Below, in pieces: positions 42,031-51,133 of a DNA stretch of 58,850 nucleotides. A program made the position numbers and the translations under genes. The notes beneath the pieces are model-generated. The model did no database searches. It worked only from the letters and a program-made list of their open reading frames with translations, and was not told the origin of the DNA. The DNA comes from Acetobacteraceae bacterium (GTDB lineage: Bacteria > Pseudomonadota > Alphaproteobacteria > Acetobacterales > Acetobacteraceae): NCBI GenBank assembly GCA_003151425.1, contig PLXO01000358.1:1-58850 (forward strand). The letters run 5' to 3'. The first letter of the stretch is position 1. Each line of letters starts with the position of its first letter.

Positions 42031-42454
42031 TCAACCGTCGAGATTGAACTGTGTCTGCTCGACACCGCGAGCCAGATCGGCAGCCGAAGCGCGGGTGTAG
42101 ACCGCGGTGGTGTCGAGGTTTTCATGGCCCAGCAGCTGCGCCAGCTCGACCAACCTGCCTGGATGCTGGCGCAGCCAGGCGAGCGCGAAGGTGTGACGCA
42201 GGCGGTGGGCGCTGATTTCGGACGTGGTCAGCCCGGCCCGGCGGACCAAGGCAGCGATGACGTTCTGAATCGAGCGCACCGGCATGACCGGGCTGCGACC
42301 CGACCGGAACACCGCGGCCTCGGGCCGCGCCGCGGGCTCCTGTTCGAGCAATTGACGCAACGCGCGGCGGGCGGTGGCGTTCAACGGCACCTCGCGTTCC
42401 TTGAGGCCCTTGCCGTTCCGTACCCGGGCCGCGACGGTGCTAACGCGGTTGATG
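42031..42454 (-). pseudogene. Tyrosine recombinase (phage integrase family), C-terminal remnant
   Basis: The minus strand encodes NGKGLKEREVPLN, HRLRHTFALAWLRQH and LGHENLDTTAVYT, which are the lysine loop, the HxxR box and the H/W...Y box of the tyrosine recombinase catalytic domain; the nucleophilic Tyr is in AVYT. About 140 residues remain, without the first catalytic Arg or the N-terminal DNA-binding domain. Upstream, the gene is replaced by an IS66 fragment in another frame. It is probably the relic of an integrase or of a transposon-associated recombinase. Confidence 0.8.
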
Positions 42455-42459
42455 GCGGA

Positions 42460-42809
42460 GGCGCCTCAACAGGCTTCGGATCAGCAGCCTCGGCCGGAGA
42501 CGGTGCAGGTGCCAGTTCGACCTCGGCAAACCGCGGCGCCGCGCGCGTGACCAGCGCGGTCTGCACGCTCAGGCGTTGCTGCCGCCAAGTATAGAGCTGA
42601 CCGGTGCTGATCCCATGCTTGCGGGCGACCTCCGTCGGCGTCAGCTCCGGACCGAGGCTCTCCGCTACGATCTGGTCCTTCTGCTCAGCCGACCAAGACC
42701 GCCGCCGTTCGCCGCGCGTGATGACCTCCACCCGCAGGTTGCGTGCGCTCCTACGACTGGTCGTATGAGCGCTCTCGTCGATCGACGGAACATCAAGAGG
42801 TTCTTCCAT
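42460..42809 (-). pseudogene. IS66-family TnpA (accessory transposase protein), truncated
   Basis: From the ATG at 42809 the minus strand encodes RGERRRSWSAEQKDQIVAES, TPTEVARKHGISTGQLYTWRQQ, the HTH domain of IS66 TnpA. The usual TnpA continues for about 130-150 residues; here the sequence loses homology after PAEAADPKPVEAPPPS near 42460, at the join with the recombinase remnant. TnpB and TnpC are absent, so the element is dead. Confidence 0.75.
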
Positions 42810-42835
42810 CGCACACTAGCAGCACACCAAAGCCT

Positions 42836-43220
42836 CGCGCCGCAATATGTCGCCGTCGCGACGCTTACGAAGGGCGCGAAACTGTCGCCCGATCTGCGGC
42901 TGCGCGCCGTCCGTCGCGAGGGCAACGCGTTCGTCGCCGAATTCCGCAACGAGTACACGCTGAAGACGGAGACCCGCGAGGTCGACCAAGTCGTCGCCGA
43001 GCACGGAACGCTGCCACGCGACGATCTGTATTTTGCGCTGAAGCCACTCTCGCGGAACCGCGGCGAGGTTGACTACCACGCCCTGGTCGGCGGCCGCGCG
43101 CAGGCGATCGTTGCGAATCCCGCCGGCGGTTTTCTGCTCTATCGCGTCGGCGACGCGGTGGCGAGCCACAACATTCACGCCGCGATCTTCGATTCCCCGC
43201 GGCTTTGCAACGACCTCTAA
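42836..43220 (+). pseudogene. NADH:flavin oxidoreductase, C-terminal remnant
   Basis: The plus-strand frame from about 42836 reads QYVAVATLTKGAKLSPDLRLRAV, VDQVVAEHGTLPRDDLYFALKPLSRNRGEVD, AGGFLLYRVGDAVASHNIHAAIFDS and stops at 43218. This is the C-terminal part of the large Fe-S/FAD members of the old yellow enzyme family (2,4-dienoyl-CoA reductase, methylproline demethylase types). About 125 of some 680 residues remain, cut on the left by the IS66 fragment. A possible N-terminal piece of such a gene is found on the other strand at 47391-47480. Confidence 0.7.
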
Positions 43221-43254
43221 CGCCGGCCGGCCCTGTCGCCTGCCGCGGTGCGCA

Positions 43255-44076
43255 TCATCCCTTGCTGAACCTGGAGTCGCGCCATTCGAGCGCGGCCTTC
43301 AGACCCACCTCGCGACGCAGGCGGTTGAACTCGGTGCGCTCGGTGCCGCCGCCGCTCTCGATCAGCGCGTCAGTGTCGACCGCGGCGAGCAGCGCCTGGC
43401 GCATGCCCATGATCTCGTAGCTGCGGTTGATGGCGCGCTTGGTCAACTGCACCGACCGCGGCGCCGCGGCGGCGATGTCGCGCGCCACCTGCAATGCCGT
43501 TTCTAGCTCGCTCCCCAGTGGCACCACGCGATTGACGATACCCATCGCAAGCGCGCGGGACGCGTCGATCTGGTCGTTGCCCGTCAGCAACAGCTCCTTT
43601 GCCAGCTTGGGCGTGGTCATCCACGGCAGCAGCAGCGCGACGATGCCGGACCCGAAGCGCACCTCCGGCTCACCGAAGCGGCTACCCTCCGCGGCAATGG
43701 TGATGTCGCAGGACAGCGCCATCTCGAACCCGCCGGCCAGCGCGAAGCCGTGCACGGCCGCGATGGTCGGCTTCGGACAGTCCCAGAACTGCATCAGAAA
43801 ATCGAAGTCAAAGCCGAGGACTTCGCGCCACTGGTCGATATCGGTGATCGTCTGCTGGGCCGATTCCTTCATGTCGAAGCCGGCCGAGAAGGCGCGGCCG
43901 TTGCCGTGCAGGACGATCGCATAGACCTCAGGATCCGCGATGAACAAGGTCATCGCCGCGGTCACGTCCTCGATCAGCGCGCGATTGATGGCGTTCAAGA
44001 CCGCGGGGCGGTTCAGCGACAGGACGGCCACGCGCCCTTCGACGCGGGTCTCGATCGTCGTATAGGTCTGGCTCAC
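43255..44076 (-). CDS. Enoyl-CoA hydratase/isomerase (crotonase) family protein
   Basis: The 273-residue product shows the crotonase signatures: SLNRPAVLNAINRALIEDV, the oxyanion-hole segment GRAFSAGFDMKE, AAVHGFALAGGFEMALSCDI and EPEVRFGSG with both Glu residues that hydratases use for water addition. It would hydrate an enoyl-CoA in beta-oxidation or a related CoA pathway. It lies 18 bp downstream of the acyl-CoA synthetase gene on the same strand, as the last gene of a three-gene CoA operon. Confidence 0.9.
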   Translation of the reverse strand: MSQTYTTIETRVEGRVAVLSLNRPAVLNAINRALIEDVTAAMTLFIADPEVYAIVLHGNGRAFSAGFDMKESAQQTITDIDQWREVLGFDFDFLMQFWDCPKPTIAAVHGFALAGGFEMALSCDITIAAEGSRFGEPEVRFGSGIVALLLPWMTTPKLAKELLLTGNDQIDASRALAMGIVNRVVPLGSELETALQVARDIAAAAPRSVQLTKRAINRSYEIMGMRQALLAAVDTDALIESGGGTERTEFNRLRREVGLKAALEWRDSRFSKG

Positions 44077-44094
44077 GCGGCATGTCCTGATCGG

Positions 44095-46209
44095 TTAGAG
44101 GTTGCGAAGCGGCAGAAACAGCGCATCGACCGCAAGCGCACCCGAGGGTGCGGCGATCACCGGATTAAGGTCGATCGCAGCGAACAGCCTGCCGATCGTC
44201 GCGCACAGCACGCTGAACCGCTCGATCGCCAGCGCCAGCACGTCGAGATCGGCCATGGGACGCCCACGATAGCCCCGCAGCAGAGGGTAGCCGCGAAGGC
44301 GCTCGAGATAGCCACGCGCCGCGGCCGCACTGACCGGCGGTTGAAATGTCACGGTGTCGGCGAGGATCTCAGTCAGGACGCCGCCCAGCCCAACAGTCAC
44401 CATCGGTCCGAATTGCGGGTCGTTGGTCATGCCAAGCAGCACCTCGGTCCCTGCCGCCACCTGGGCCTGCACCTGGACCAGCTTCCCGCACGAAGCGGCG
44501 ATGCGCGTGTAGGCGTCGGCGACGGCAGCGCGATCCCGCAGGTCAAGGGCAACCCCGCCGGCATCGGTCTTGTGCAGGATGTCCGGCGCCGCGGTCTTCA
44601 GCACCACTGGGAAGCCAATCCGCTCGGCGGCGTCCACGGTGGCGGCGACATCGGCGGTGACGGCGCTGGGCGATGCCGCAATGCCAAAGAGTTCAAGCAG
44701 ACGCAGCGACTCTGCCAGCGGCAGTGCATCGCTCGCAGCGTGCGTCCGAACCAGGGCGCGCGCTTCGTCCAGCACCTGTTGCGTGGGCAATGCAGGCGGC
44801 TCGCCGCGCGGAGCGTCCCGTCCGCGCTGCCAATCGATCAGGTGGCGCATCGCCATGAGTGCCGTGGTCGTTCCCATCAGGACCGGCACGCCGAGTGCAC
44901 GCAGCCGCGTCGCCTCTTCGCGGCTCACGGCGCTGTGGAGATTGCCGAAGACGAGGGCGGGCTTGGCGGTCGCTGCGAAAGCGTGCTCGATCGCGGTCGA
45001 ACCGGCGCGCGCATAGGGGCGGCCGGCTACCAGATTGGTCGAAAGTGCCACCACGGCAACGCCGGGGTCGTCGGCAAGCGCCCCGAGACACTCCTCCATG
45101 AGTGTGCGACCGTCGCCGTAGGAATCGACGGGGTTCTGCGGTTCCATTCCGGGATCGAGAATACCCGTGAGCCGCTCGCTGGTCGTCGGGGTGATCTCGG
45201 CCAGCGGTGCACCGATGTCGGTGGCCAGATCAACGATGAGCTCGCGTTCGCCGCCGGAATCCGTGACGATGCCGATGCCGCCATTGGCGCCCGGCCGGCG
45301 CGGTGAGCGCAGCAGTTCCACCGTGTCCATCAGCTCGTCCGGCGTGTAAACGCGGATCACGTTGTGACGCGCGAAGATCGCACCGTAGGCGGCGTCGGAC
45401 CCGGCGAGCGCGCCGCTATGGGCAAGGGCGAAGCGCCGGCCGCGCTCGGTTCGGCCGAGCTTCAGCACCACCACCGGAATACCCTGCCGATCCGCATTCT
45501 CGATGGCGGCGAGGAAGCGGGCGGGCGCGCGCACGGTCTCCATGAGGCAGGCGATCACCCGAGTCTCGGGCGCGGCCAGCAGAAATTCGATGTAGTCCGC
45601 CATGGTCGTCACGATCTCCTGGCCGGCGGAGATCGCATGGTTGAAGACCAGGTCGCGCTGATTGCCGATCAGGGCCGACCAGGTCGAGCCGCTGTGGGAC
45701 ACCAGGCCGACGCTGCCCGCGGTCTCCGCCATCGGCGGCGAGTAGCCTGACATCTTGATGCCGTCGACGAAATTGAAGAAGCCCATGCAGTTGTTGCCAC
45801 AGACCGCCATGCCGGCATTGCGGGCAATCGCCGAAAGCCGCTCCATCTGGCAGGGCCCGCCGCGCACGGGCGGTTCGTAGCCGCGGCCGAACAGCACCGC
45901 GCCGCGCACGCCGGCTTCGGCGGCATCCGCGAGTCCCGCCTCGACCAGGGCGTCGGACACCGCGAAGGCGGCGCAATCCACCGGTTCGGGCAGCGCCTTG
46001 AGGCTGGGATAGCAACGGTGGCCGGCGATTTCCTCGTAGCGCGGGTTGATGGGGTAGACCGCGCCGCGATAGCGGCCGCCGGTGATCGAGTTCAGCAGGC
46101 GCAGGCCGAAGGAATCCTCGCGGGTCGAGGCGCCGACGATGGCGATCGAGCGCGGACGCAGCAACGCCTCGATCGGCGCGCGCGGCGTCTCCGCGCCCCC
46201 GGCCATCAT
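44095..46209 (-). CDS. Acyl-CoA synthetase, NDP-forming
   Basis: The 704-residue product has a CoA-binding Rossmann domain (RPRSIAIVGASTRED at about 17-31), succinyl-CoA synthetase-like domains with SHSGS and the likely phosphohistidine segment LAHSGALAGSDAAY, and a C-terminal ATP-grasp domain (GFPVVLKTAAPDILHKTDAGGV; MTNDPQFGPMVTVGLGG). Such single-chain enzymes make acyl-CoA from acid, CoA and ATP with release of ADP and phosphate. The start ATGATG overlaps the stop of the acyl-CoA dehydrogenase gene, so the genes are coupled. The substrate acid is unknown. Confidence 0.9.
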   Translation of the reverse strand: MMAGGAETPRAPIEALLRPRSIAIVGASTREDSFGLRLLNSITGGRYRGAVYPINPRYEEIAGHRCYPSLKALPEPVDCAAFAVSDALVEAGLADAAEAGVRGAVLFGRGYEPPVRGGPCQMERLSAIARNAGMAVCGNNCMGFFNFVDGIKMSGYSPPMAETAGSVGLVSHSGSTWSALIGNQRDLVFNHAISAGQEIVTTMADYIEFLLAAPETRVIACLMETVRAPARFLAAIENADRQGIPVVVLKLGRTERGRRFALAHSGALAGSDAAYGAIFARHNVIRVYTPDELMDTVELLRSPRRPGANGGIGIVTDSGGERELIVDLATDIGAPLAEITPTTSERLTGILDPGMEPQNPVDSYGDGRTLMEECLGALADDPGVAVVALSTNLVAGRPYARAGSTAIEHAFAATAKPALVFGNLHSAVSREEATRLRALGVPVLMGTTTALMAMRHLIDWQRGRDAPRGEPPALPTQQVLDEARALVRTHAASDALPLAESLRLLELFGIAASPSAVTADVAATVDAAERIGFPVVLKTAAPDILHKTDAGGVALDLRDRAAVADAYTRIAASCGKLVQVQAQVAAGTEVLLGMTNDPQFGPMVTVGLGGVLTEILADTVTFQPPVSAAAARGYLERLRGYPLLRGYRGRPMADLDVLALAIERFSVLCATIGRLFAAIDLNPVIAAPSGALAVDALFLPLRNL

Positions 46210-47387
46210 GCCGCACCCCCGACCCATCCGGTGTAGAGGCCGAGGCCGCGCTTCCTGATCTGCCCGCCGATCACCGCGCGCTGGATCTCCGAGGTGCCCT
46301 CCCAGATGCGGTCGACGCGGATATCGCGATACAGCCGCTCGACCGGGTTCTCGCGCATGTAGCCGCGGCCGCCGAGGATTTGCAGCGCCTTGTCGATGAC
46401 GCGTCCGGCCATCTCGCTGGCATGCAGCTTGACGACGCTCGCCATGGCGTGGGCACGCTTGCGGTCGCCGCTTTGCGTCAGGTCCCAGGCGACGCGATAC
46501 AGCATCGACTTCGCCGCCATGATCTCGACCGCCATGTCGGCGAGCATGAACTCGATCGCCTGGAAGTCGCGGATGGCGCGGCCGAACTGGATGCGCTCGC
46601 CGGCATAGGCGTTGGCGATCTCGGCGGCGCGGATGGCGGCGCCGACGCAATGCGCGGCGATCTTGAGCCGGGCCTCGACGAACCAGTCCTTGGTCAGCTC
46701 GAGGCCGCCGCCGACCGGGCCGAGCACCGCTTCGTCGCCGAGCTCGACATTCTCGAAGGTGAACTCGGGGTGTTCCGAGATGTAGTTGTGCATGAATTTC
46801 GGGGTCCGCTTGACCCGAATGCCCGGCATCGTCTTGTCGAGCAGGAACAGCGTCGGCTTCTCCGGATCGCCGTCGGCCAGGGCGTGGACGATCATGAAGT
46901 CGGCGACATCGCCATGCGTGACGAACCATTTCTCGCCGGACAGCACCCAGCGCCCGTCGCGGCGCGTCGCCGTCGTGCGAACGCGGCGCGGGTCGGAACC
47001 GGCGCCCTCCTCGGTGATGGCGAAGCAATAGAAGCGCTCGCCGCGGCAGCTCGGCAGCAGGTAGCGCTCGCGCTGCGCCGCCGTGCCGTCCTTCAGCGGG
47101 ATCGCGGGTTGCCACGCCGCGCCCCAGATGCCGCCGGTCGCCTTGCCGAACTGCTCGTTGACCAGCATCTGCTGGAACAGACTGAGCCCCTGCCCGCCAT
47201 GCTCGCGCGCATGGTTGATCGCGTTGAACCCGGCGGCGAGAACCTGGCGGTGGATCGTCGCGAGGATCGGCTGCGGCAAGTGACCGTGCTCCTCGATCGC
47301 CATCTCGTTCGGGAAAAGCTGCGCCTCGGCGAATTCGCGGGCCCTTTGCTGCAGGGCGCGATCCGGCTGCGACAAGTCGAAATCCAT
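46206..47387 (-). CDS. Acyl-CoA dehydrogenase
   Basis: The 393-residue flavoprotein has the usual three-domain build: N-terminal helices, FAITEEGAGSDPRRVRTTA, the beta-domain WVLSGEKWFVTHGDVAD, and C-terminal helices with RIQFGRAIRDFQAIEFMLADM, ALQILGGRGYMRENPVERLYRD and the segment IWEGTSEIQR, which holds the likely catalytic Glu. It would form the 2,3-double bond of an acyl-CoA. It is the first gene of the dehydrogenase-synthetase-hydratase set and follows the transporter genes on the same strand after a 110-bp gap containing a gene fragment. Confidence 0.92.
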   Translation of the reverse strand: MDFDLSQPDRALQQRAREFAEAQLFPNEMAIEEHGHLPQPILATIHRQVLAAGFNAINHAREHGGQGLSLFQQMLVNEQFGKATGGIWGAAWQPAIPLKDGTAAQRERYLLPSCRGERFYCFAITEEGAGSDPRRVRTTATRRDGRWVLSGEKWFVTHGDVADFMIVHALADGDPEKPTLFLLDKTMPGIRVKRTPKFMHNYISEHPEFTFENVELGDEAVLGPVGGGLELTKDWFVEARLKIAAHCVGAAIRAAEIANAYAGERIQFGRAIRDFQAIEFMLADMAVEIMAAKSMLYRVAWDLTQSGDRKRAHAMASVVKLHASEMAGRVIDKALQILGGRGYMRENPVERLYRDIRVDRIWEGTSEIQRAVIGGQIRKRGLGLYTGWVGGAA

Positions 47388-47390
47388 GGA

Positions 47391-47480
47391 TCAGCCTCGT
47401 CGGGAAGAAGTGGTATCGGAGAGGATCGGGCGCACCAGATGCTTGATCCCCAGCGGTTGCAGCGGCGCGTCTTCGGCCAT
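47391..47480 (-). pseudogene. Possible N-terminal remnant of an NADH:flavin oxidoreductase
   Basis: Sixteen bases after the ATPase stop, an ATG preceded by GGAAAG opens MAEDAPLQPLGIKHLVRPIL and then ends after 29 codons. The pattern D-x-L-L-Q-P-x-x-(I/L)-K-H-L is the normal start of old-yellow-enzyme type proteins such as the one whose C-terminus lies at 42836-43220. The match is short, so this is tentative. Confidence 0.4.
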
Positions 47481-47496
47481 GAGCTCGGATCTTTCC

Positions 47497-49224
47497 CTAT
47501 GAAGCGATCGCGGCCAGCGGCACCGCGCGCGGCACGTCGTCATCGCTCGCCAATTCCCCCGCCAGCGCGGCGCGCCGCCTCGCCGCTTCCTCGAGCCAAC
47601 CGATCCGCAGCTCCGGCACCGAAGCGAGCAGCAGCCTCGTATAGGGGCAGCGCGGCTCCGCCAGGAGCGCCGCGGTCGGGCCGCGTTCGATGATCTCGCC
47701 GCGCCGCATCACCAGCACCAGATCGGCGAGCGTCGCCACCGTCGCGAGGTCATGGCTGATGAAGACGACGGCGAGGCCGAGCCGGTCGCGCAAATCCTCG
47801 ACGAGCCTGACGATCGCGGCGGCGACGATGGTGTCGAGAGCCGAAGTGATCTCATCGCAGATCAGGACCTCGGGCTCGGCGGCGAGGGCGCGGGCGAGGT
47901 TGACGCGCTGCTTCTCGCCGCCCGAGAGCTCGGCCGGCCGACGTCTGGCGTAAGCGGCGGGCAGGCGGACCATCTCGAGCAATTCGGCGATGCGCTGCTG
48001 GCGCTGGGTGCGGGGCACTCGGCCGAAGAAGGCGAGGACGCGCCCGAGGATGCGCCCGACGCTATGCCGCGGGTTGAGCGCGGTGTCGGCCATCTGGAAG
48101 ACGATCTGGATGCGCCGGCGCTCGTCGAGGCTGCGGCGGGCGACCGATGGGGCGAGCACCTGGCCGGCGAGGCGGATCTCGCCTTCGCTCGGCGGATGCA
48201 ACCCGGCGATGACCTGGGCGAGCGTGCTCTTGCCCGAGCCGGACTCGCCGATGACGGCGACGACCTCGCGCGGCGCCACCCGCAGCGCGACGTCGTCGAC
48301 GGCAAGGATGCTCGGTCGTCCGGTCTTCGGATCGCGCGGACCGAAGCCGGCGACGATGCCGGCAACCTCAAGGCGCACCGGCGCGCTGGCGAGCACAAGG
48401 GTGCGCGTCGGCCGCATGCTGCGCTTGTCCCAGCGCCGGCAGGCCGCGACGAGCTCCTTCGTATAGGCCTCGCGGGGCGTCGCCAGGATCTCCTCGGTGG
48501 TGCCCTGCTCGACCAGCCTGCCGTGGCGGAGGACGATGATGCGATCGGCCATCTGCGCCACCACGGCGAGGTCGTGGCTGACGAAGAGTCCGGCGGTGTT
48601 GCCGTCGCGGATCACCGCCTTGAAGGCCTTCAGCACCTCGACCTGGGTGGTCACGTCGAGCGCGCTGGTCGGCTCGTCGCAGACCACCAGCTCCGGCCCC
48701 TCGATCAGCCCCATCGCCACCATGAAGCGTTGCAGCTGTCCGCCGGAGACCTCGTGCGGGAAGCGCTCGCCGATATGCCGGGGATCCGGCAGATCGAGCC
48801 GGCGGTACAGGTCGTGTGCGCGTGCGACCGCCTCGGCGAGAGGGCGCAGGCAGTGGACGCGCGAAGGCTCGGTCACCTGGAAGTCGAGGCGTAGCGCCGG
48901 GTTGAACGCGGCGGCGGCGCTCTGCGCGACATAGGTCGCGCGGCGGCCGCGCAAGTCGCGCAGCACCGCCTCGCCGGCGCCCAGTAGTTCGGTCGCGCCG
49001 AGCCGGACGCGGCCGCTGCGCACGGCGAGGCCCGGCCGGACATGGCCGAGCGCGGCGAGTGCCAGCGTCGTCTTGCCCGAGCCGGATTCGCCGATGAGCG
49101 CCAGCACCTCGCCCTTCGACACGGCGAGCGAGATGCCGTCGACGACCGGCGCGCCACCGGCTTGCGGCGCGACGATCAGCCGGTTGATCGCGAGGACCGG
49201 CGCGAGGACCGGCGTATCACTCAT
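47497..49224 (-). CDS. Dipeptide/oligopeptide-type ABC transporter, fused double ATPase
   Basis: The 575-residue protein joins two ATPase units normally encoded separately (DppD and DppF type). The first has GESGSGKTT, VSGGQLQR and [10 protein letters not shown]; the second has [17 protein letters not shown] and ICDEITSALD. A short linker lies near residue 260-285. Both halves look intact. The ATG at 49224 overlaps the permease stop by 8 bp. It powers uptake through the two permeases encoded upstream. The ligand may be a peptide or another compound imported by this class, such as an opine or amide. Confidence 0.92.
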   Translation of the reverse strand: MSDTPVLAPVLAINRLIVAPQAGGAPVVDGISLAVSKGEVLALIGESGSGKTTLALAALGHVRPGLAVRSGRVRLGATELLGAGEAVLRDLRGRRATYVAQSAAAAFNPALRLDFQVTEPSRVHCLRPLAEAVARAHDLYRRLDLPDPRHIGERFPHEVSGGQLQRFMVAMGLIEGPELVVCDEPTSALDVTTQVEVLKAFKAVIRDGNTAGLFVSHDLAVVAQMADRIIVLRHGRLVEQGTTEEILATPREAYTKELVAACRRWDKRSMRPTRTLVLASAPVRLEVAGIVAGFGPRDPKTGRPSILAVDDVALRVAPREVVAVIGESGSGKSTLAQVIAGLHPPSEGEIRLAGQVLAPSVARRSLDERRRIQIVFQMADTALNPRHSVGRILGRVLAFFGRVPRTQRQQRIAELLEMVRLPAAYARRRPAELSGGEKQRVNLARALAAEPEVLICDEITSALDTIVAAAIVRLVEDLRDRLGLAVVFISHDLATVATLADLVLVMRRGEIIERGPTAALLAEPRCPYTRLLLASVPELRIGWLEEAARRRAALAGELASDDDVPRAVPLAAIAS

Positions 49225-50071
49225 CGCGCGCTCGCACCGCTTGGCGGCGGTCGCCGATCGCATCGACGAGGAGGTTGAGGGCGATCGCCACCGAGGCGAT
49301 GGCGAGCGCCGGCAAGATCGGCGCCCATGAGCCGACGGACAGCCCCGATAGGTTCTCGCGCACGAGGCCGCCCCAGTCGGCTCGCGGCGGCTGCACGCCG
49401 AGCCCGATGAAGCTGAGGGTGCTCATGAACAGGATGGCGAAGCTCATGCGGATGGCGAAATCGGCGGCGAGCGGCATGATGATGTTGGGCAGGATCTCGC
49501 CGAACAGCAGCCAGAGCGGCCCCTCGCCGCGGGCCTGCGCGGCGCGCACGAAGTCGAGCACCGCGATGTCCGCGGCAAGCGCCCGCGCGATGCGGAAGAC
49601 GCCGGCGGCGTAGACGACCCCGGCGATGGCGACGAGGACCGCCATCGACGAGCCGATCGCGGCGACGACGACAAGGCCGACGATGATCTTGGGCAGCGAT
49701 AGCACGATATCGACGGCGCGGCTCAGGACGGCGTCGACGAAGCCGCCGCGGATCGCCGCCAGCATGCCGAGGGTGCCGCCGAGGAGATGCGCCAGAAGCG
49801 TCGCCAGGAAGGCCATGAGGAGCGTGATCTGCGCGCCGCCGATCACTCGCGACAGCAGGTCGCGGCCGAGATAGTCGGTGCCCAGCCAAGCGATGCGGCC
49901 GGGCGCGCTGAATGCGTCGTCGGAGACGAAGTCGGTCGGGTCGTGCGGCATCAGCACGGGCGCGAAGACCGCGACCACCGCCCACAGGACGATGATCGCA
50001 GCGGAAGCCCAGAGCAGGATGTGCCGGGCTGGGCGCTGCGGCGCAGCCAGCGCGTCGCTCCCCGCGCTCAT
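49217..50071 (-). CDS. ABC transporter permease, DppC type
   Basis: A 284-residue inner-membrane protein with about six hydrophobic segments. The DppC-type opening HDPTDFVSDDAFSAPGRIAWLGTDYLGRDLLSR and the C-terminal LSFIGLGVQPPRADWGG are characteristic, as is the EAA-like loop ARGEGPLWLLFGEILPNI. The ATG at 50071 overlaps the stop of the DppB-type gene by four bases, so both permeases are coupled. Confidence 0.92.
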   Translation of the reverse strand: MSAGSDALAAPQRPARHILLWASAAIIVLWAVVAVFAPVLMPHDPTDFVSDDAFSAPGRIAWLGTDYLGRDLLSRVIGGAQITLLMAFLATLLAHLLGGTLGMLAAIRGGFVDAVLSRAVDIVLSLPKIIVGLVVVAAIGSSMAVLVAIAGVVYAAGVFRIARALAADIAVLDFVRAAQARGEGPLWLLFGEILPNIIMPLAADFAIRMSFAILFMSTLSFIGLGVQPPRADWGGLVRENLSGLSVGSWAPILPALAIASVAIALNLLVDAIGDRRQAVRARDE

Positions 50072-51051
50072 GCGCCGGCTCCGCCGGCACGAGCGTGGCG
50101 CCTGCGCCGCGGATTGAACAGCACCGCGAGGAGGTCGGCGGCAAGGATCAGGATGACGTAGACAAAGCAGAACACCATGGCGCAGGCCTGGACGACCGGT
50201 AGGTCGCGCGCCTGCACCGCGTCGACCATCAGTCGGGCGACGCCGGGAAAGGCGAAAATGGTCTCGACCACGACGACGCCGCTGACCAGATAGGCGATGT
50301 TGAGCGCGACGACATTGGCGACCGGGCCAACAACGTTGATCAGCGCATGCACCAGCACGATGCGCAGGCGCGACACGCCCTTCAGCGTCGCCATCTCGAT
50401 GAACGGCAAATCGAGCAGATTGACGATGGTGGCGCGAGTCATGCGGGCGATCTGCGCCGCGATGACGATGGTCAGCGTGCCGACCGGCAGAAGAAGGGCG
50501 CGGACGAGCTGGCCGAAGCTGCCGCCGGTCGAGACATGGGCCACGGCCGGCAGCCACTTGAACGTCACCGAGAACATCAGCACGGCGAGCGTGCCGATGA
50601 GGAACTCCGGCGTCGCCGAGAGTGCGAGGACGACGATCGAGGCGACGCGGTCGAAGCGCCCGCCGGCGCGCAAGGCCATGAGCAGGCCGAGCGCCAGCGC
50701 CAGCGGCACCGCGATGAGCGTCGTGATGCCGGCGAGCGTCGCGGTATTGGCGAGGCGCTCGGCGAGCAGCCGCGACACCGGCGTCCTGGTCGTGATCGAC
50801 ACGCCCCAGTCGCCGCGCAGGATACCGAAGAGCCAGTCGAGATAGCGCCAGGCCGCCGGGCGATCGAGGCCGAACTGCACGTGCAGCGCGCGCACGGCTT
50901 CCGGCGTTGCGAACTGGCCGAGCGCGACCTGCGCCACGTCGCCCGGCAGGATCTCGCAGCCGATGAAGATCAGCAGCGAGACGGCAAGGAGGATCATCAG
51001 CGCGACTGCCAGCCGCCGGATGCCGAACCGCAGCATCGGGTGCGCCGTCAC
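50068..51051 (-). CDS. ABC transporter permease, DppB type
   Basis: A 327-residue inner-membrane permease. The N-terminal membrane segment RLAVALMILLAVSLLIFIGC, the conserved YLDWLFGILRGDWGVSITTRTPV, the loop TLKGVSRLRIVLVHALINV and the C-terminal segments fit DppB. It may start at the GTG at 51051 or the ATG at 51036. A stable hairpin separates it from the upstream binding-protein gene. Confidence 0.92.
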   Translation of the reverse strand: MTAHPMLRFGIRRLAVALMILLAVSLLIFIGCEILPGDVAQVALGQFATPEAVRALHVQFGLDRPAAWRYLDWLFGILRGDWGVSITTRTPVSRLLAERLANTATLAGITTLIAVPLALALGLLMALRAGGRFDRVASIVVLALSATPEFLIGTLAVLMFSVTFKWLPAVAHVSTGGSFGQLVRALLLPVGTLTIVIAAQIARMTRATIVNLLDLPFIEMATLKGVSRLRIVLVHALINVVGPVANVVALNIAYLVSGVVVVETIFAFPGVARLMVDAVQARDLPVVQACAMVFCFVYVILILAADLLAVLFNPRRRRHARAGGAGA

Positions 51052-51099
51052 GCTCGCTGCGTCATGGGTTGAGGATCGATCGTCAGGCTCCTCGCGGCA

Positions 51100-51125
51100 G
51101 CCGGCGCGGCTGGTGCCGCGCCGGC
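51100..51125 (-). promoter_or_regulatory. Perfect 10-bp hairpin between binding-protein and permease genes
   Basis: GCCGGCGCGG (51100-51109) pairs with CCGCGCCGGC (51116-51125). It lies nine bases after the binding-protein stop on the minus strand, without T run. It could stabilise the upstream mRNA or attenuate transcription, making more binding protein than permease. Confidence 0.6.
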
Positions 51126-51133
51126 ATCGCTCC

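Noticed and set aside
46210..47115. An upstream extension of the acyl-CoA synthetase frame by some 300 codons
   Set aside because: It overlaps the acyl-CoA dehydrogenase gene completely, and the ATGATG at 46204-46209 gives the normal N-terminus of the family.
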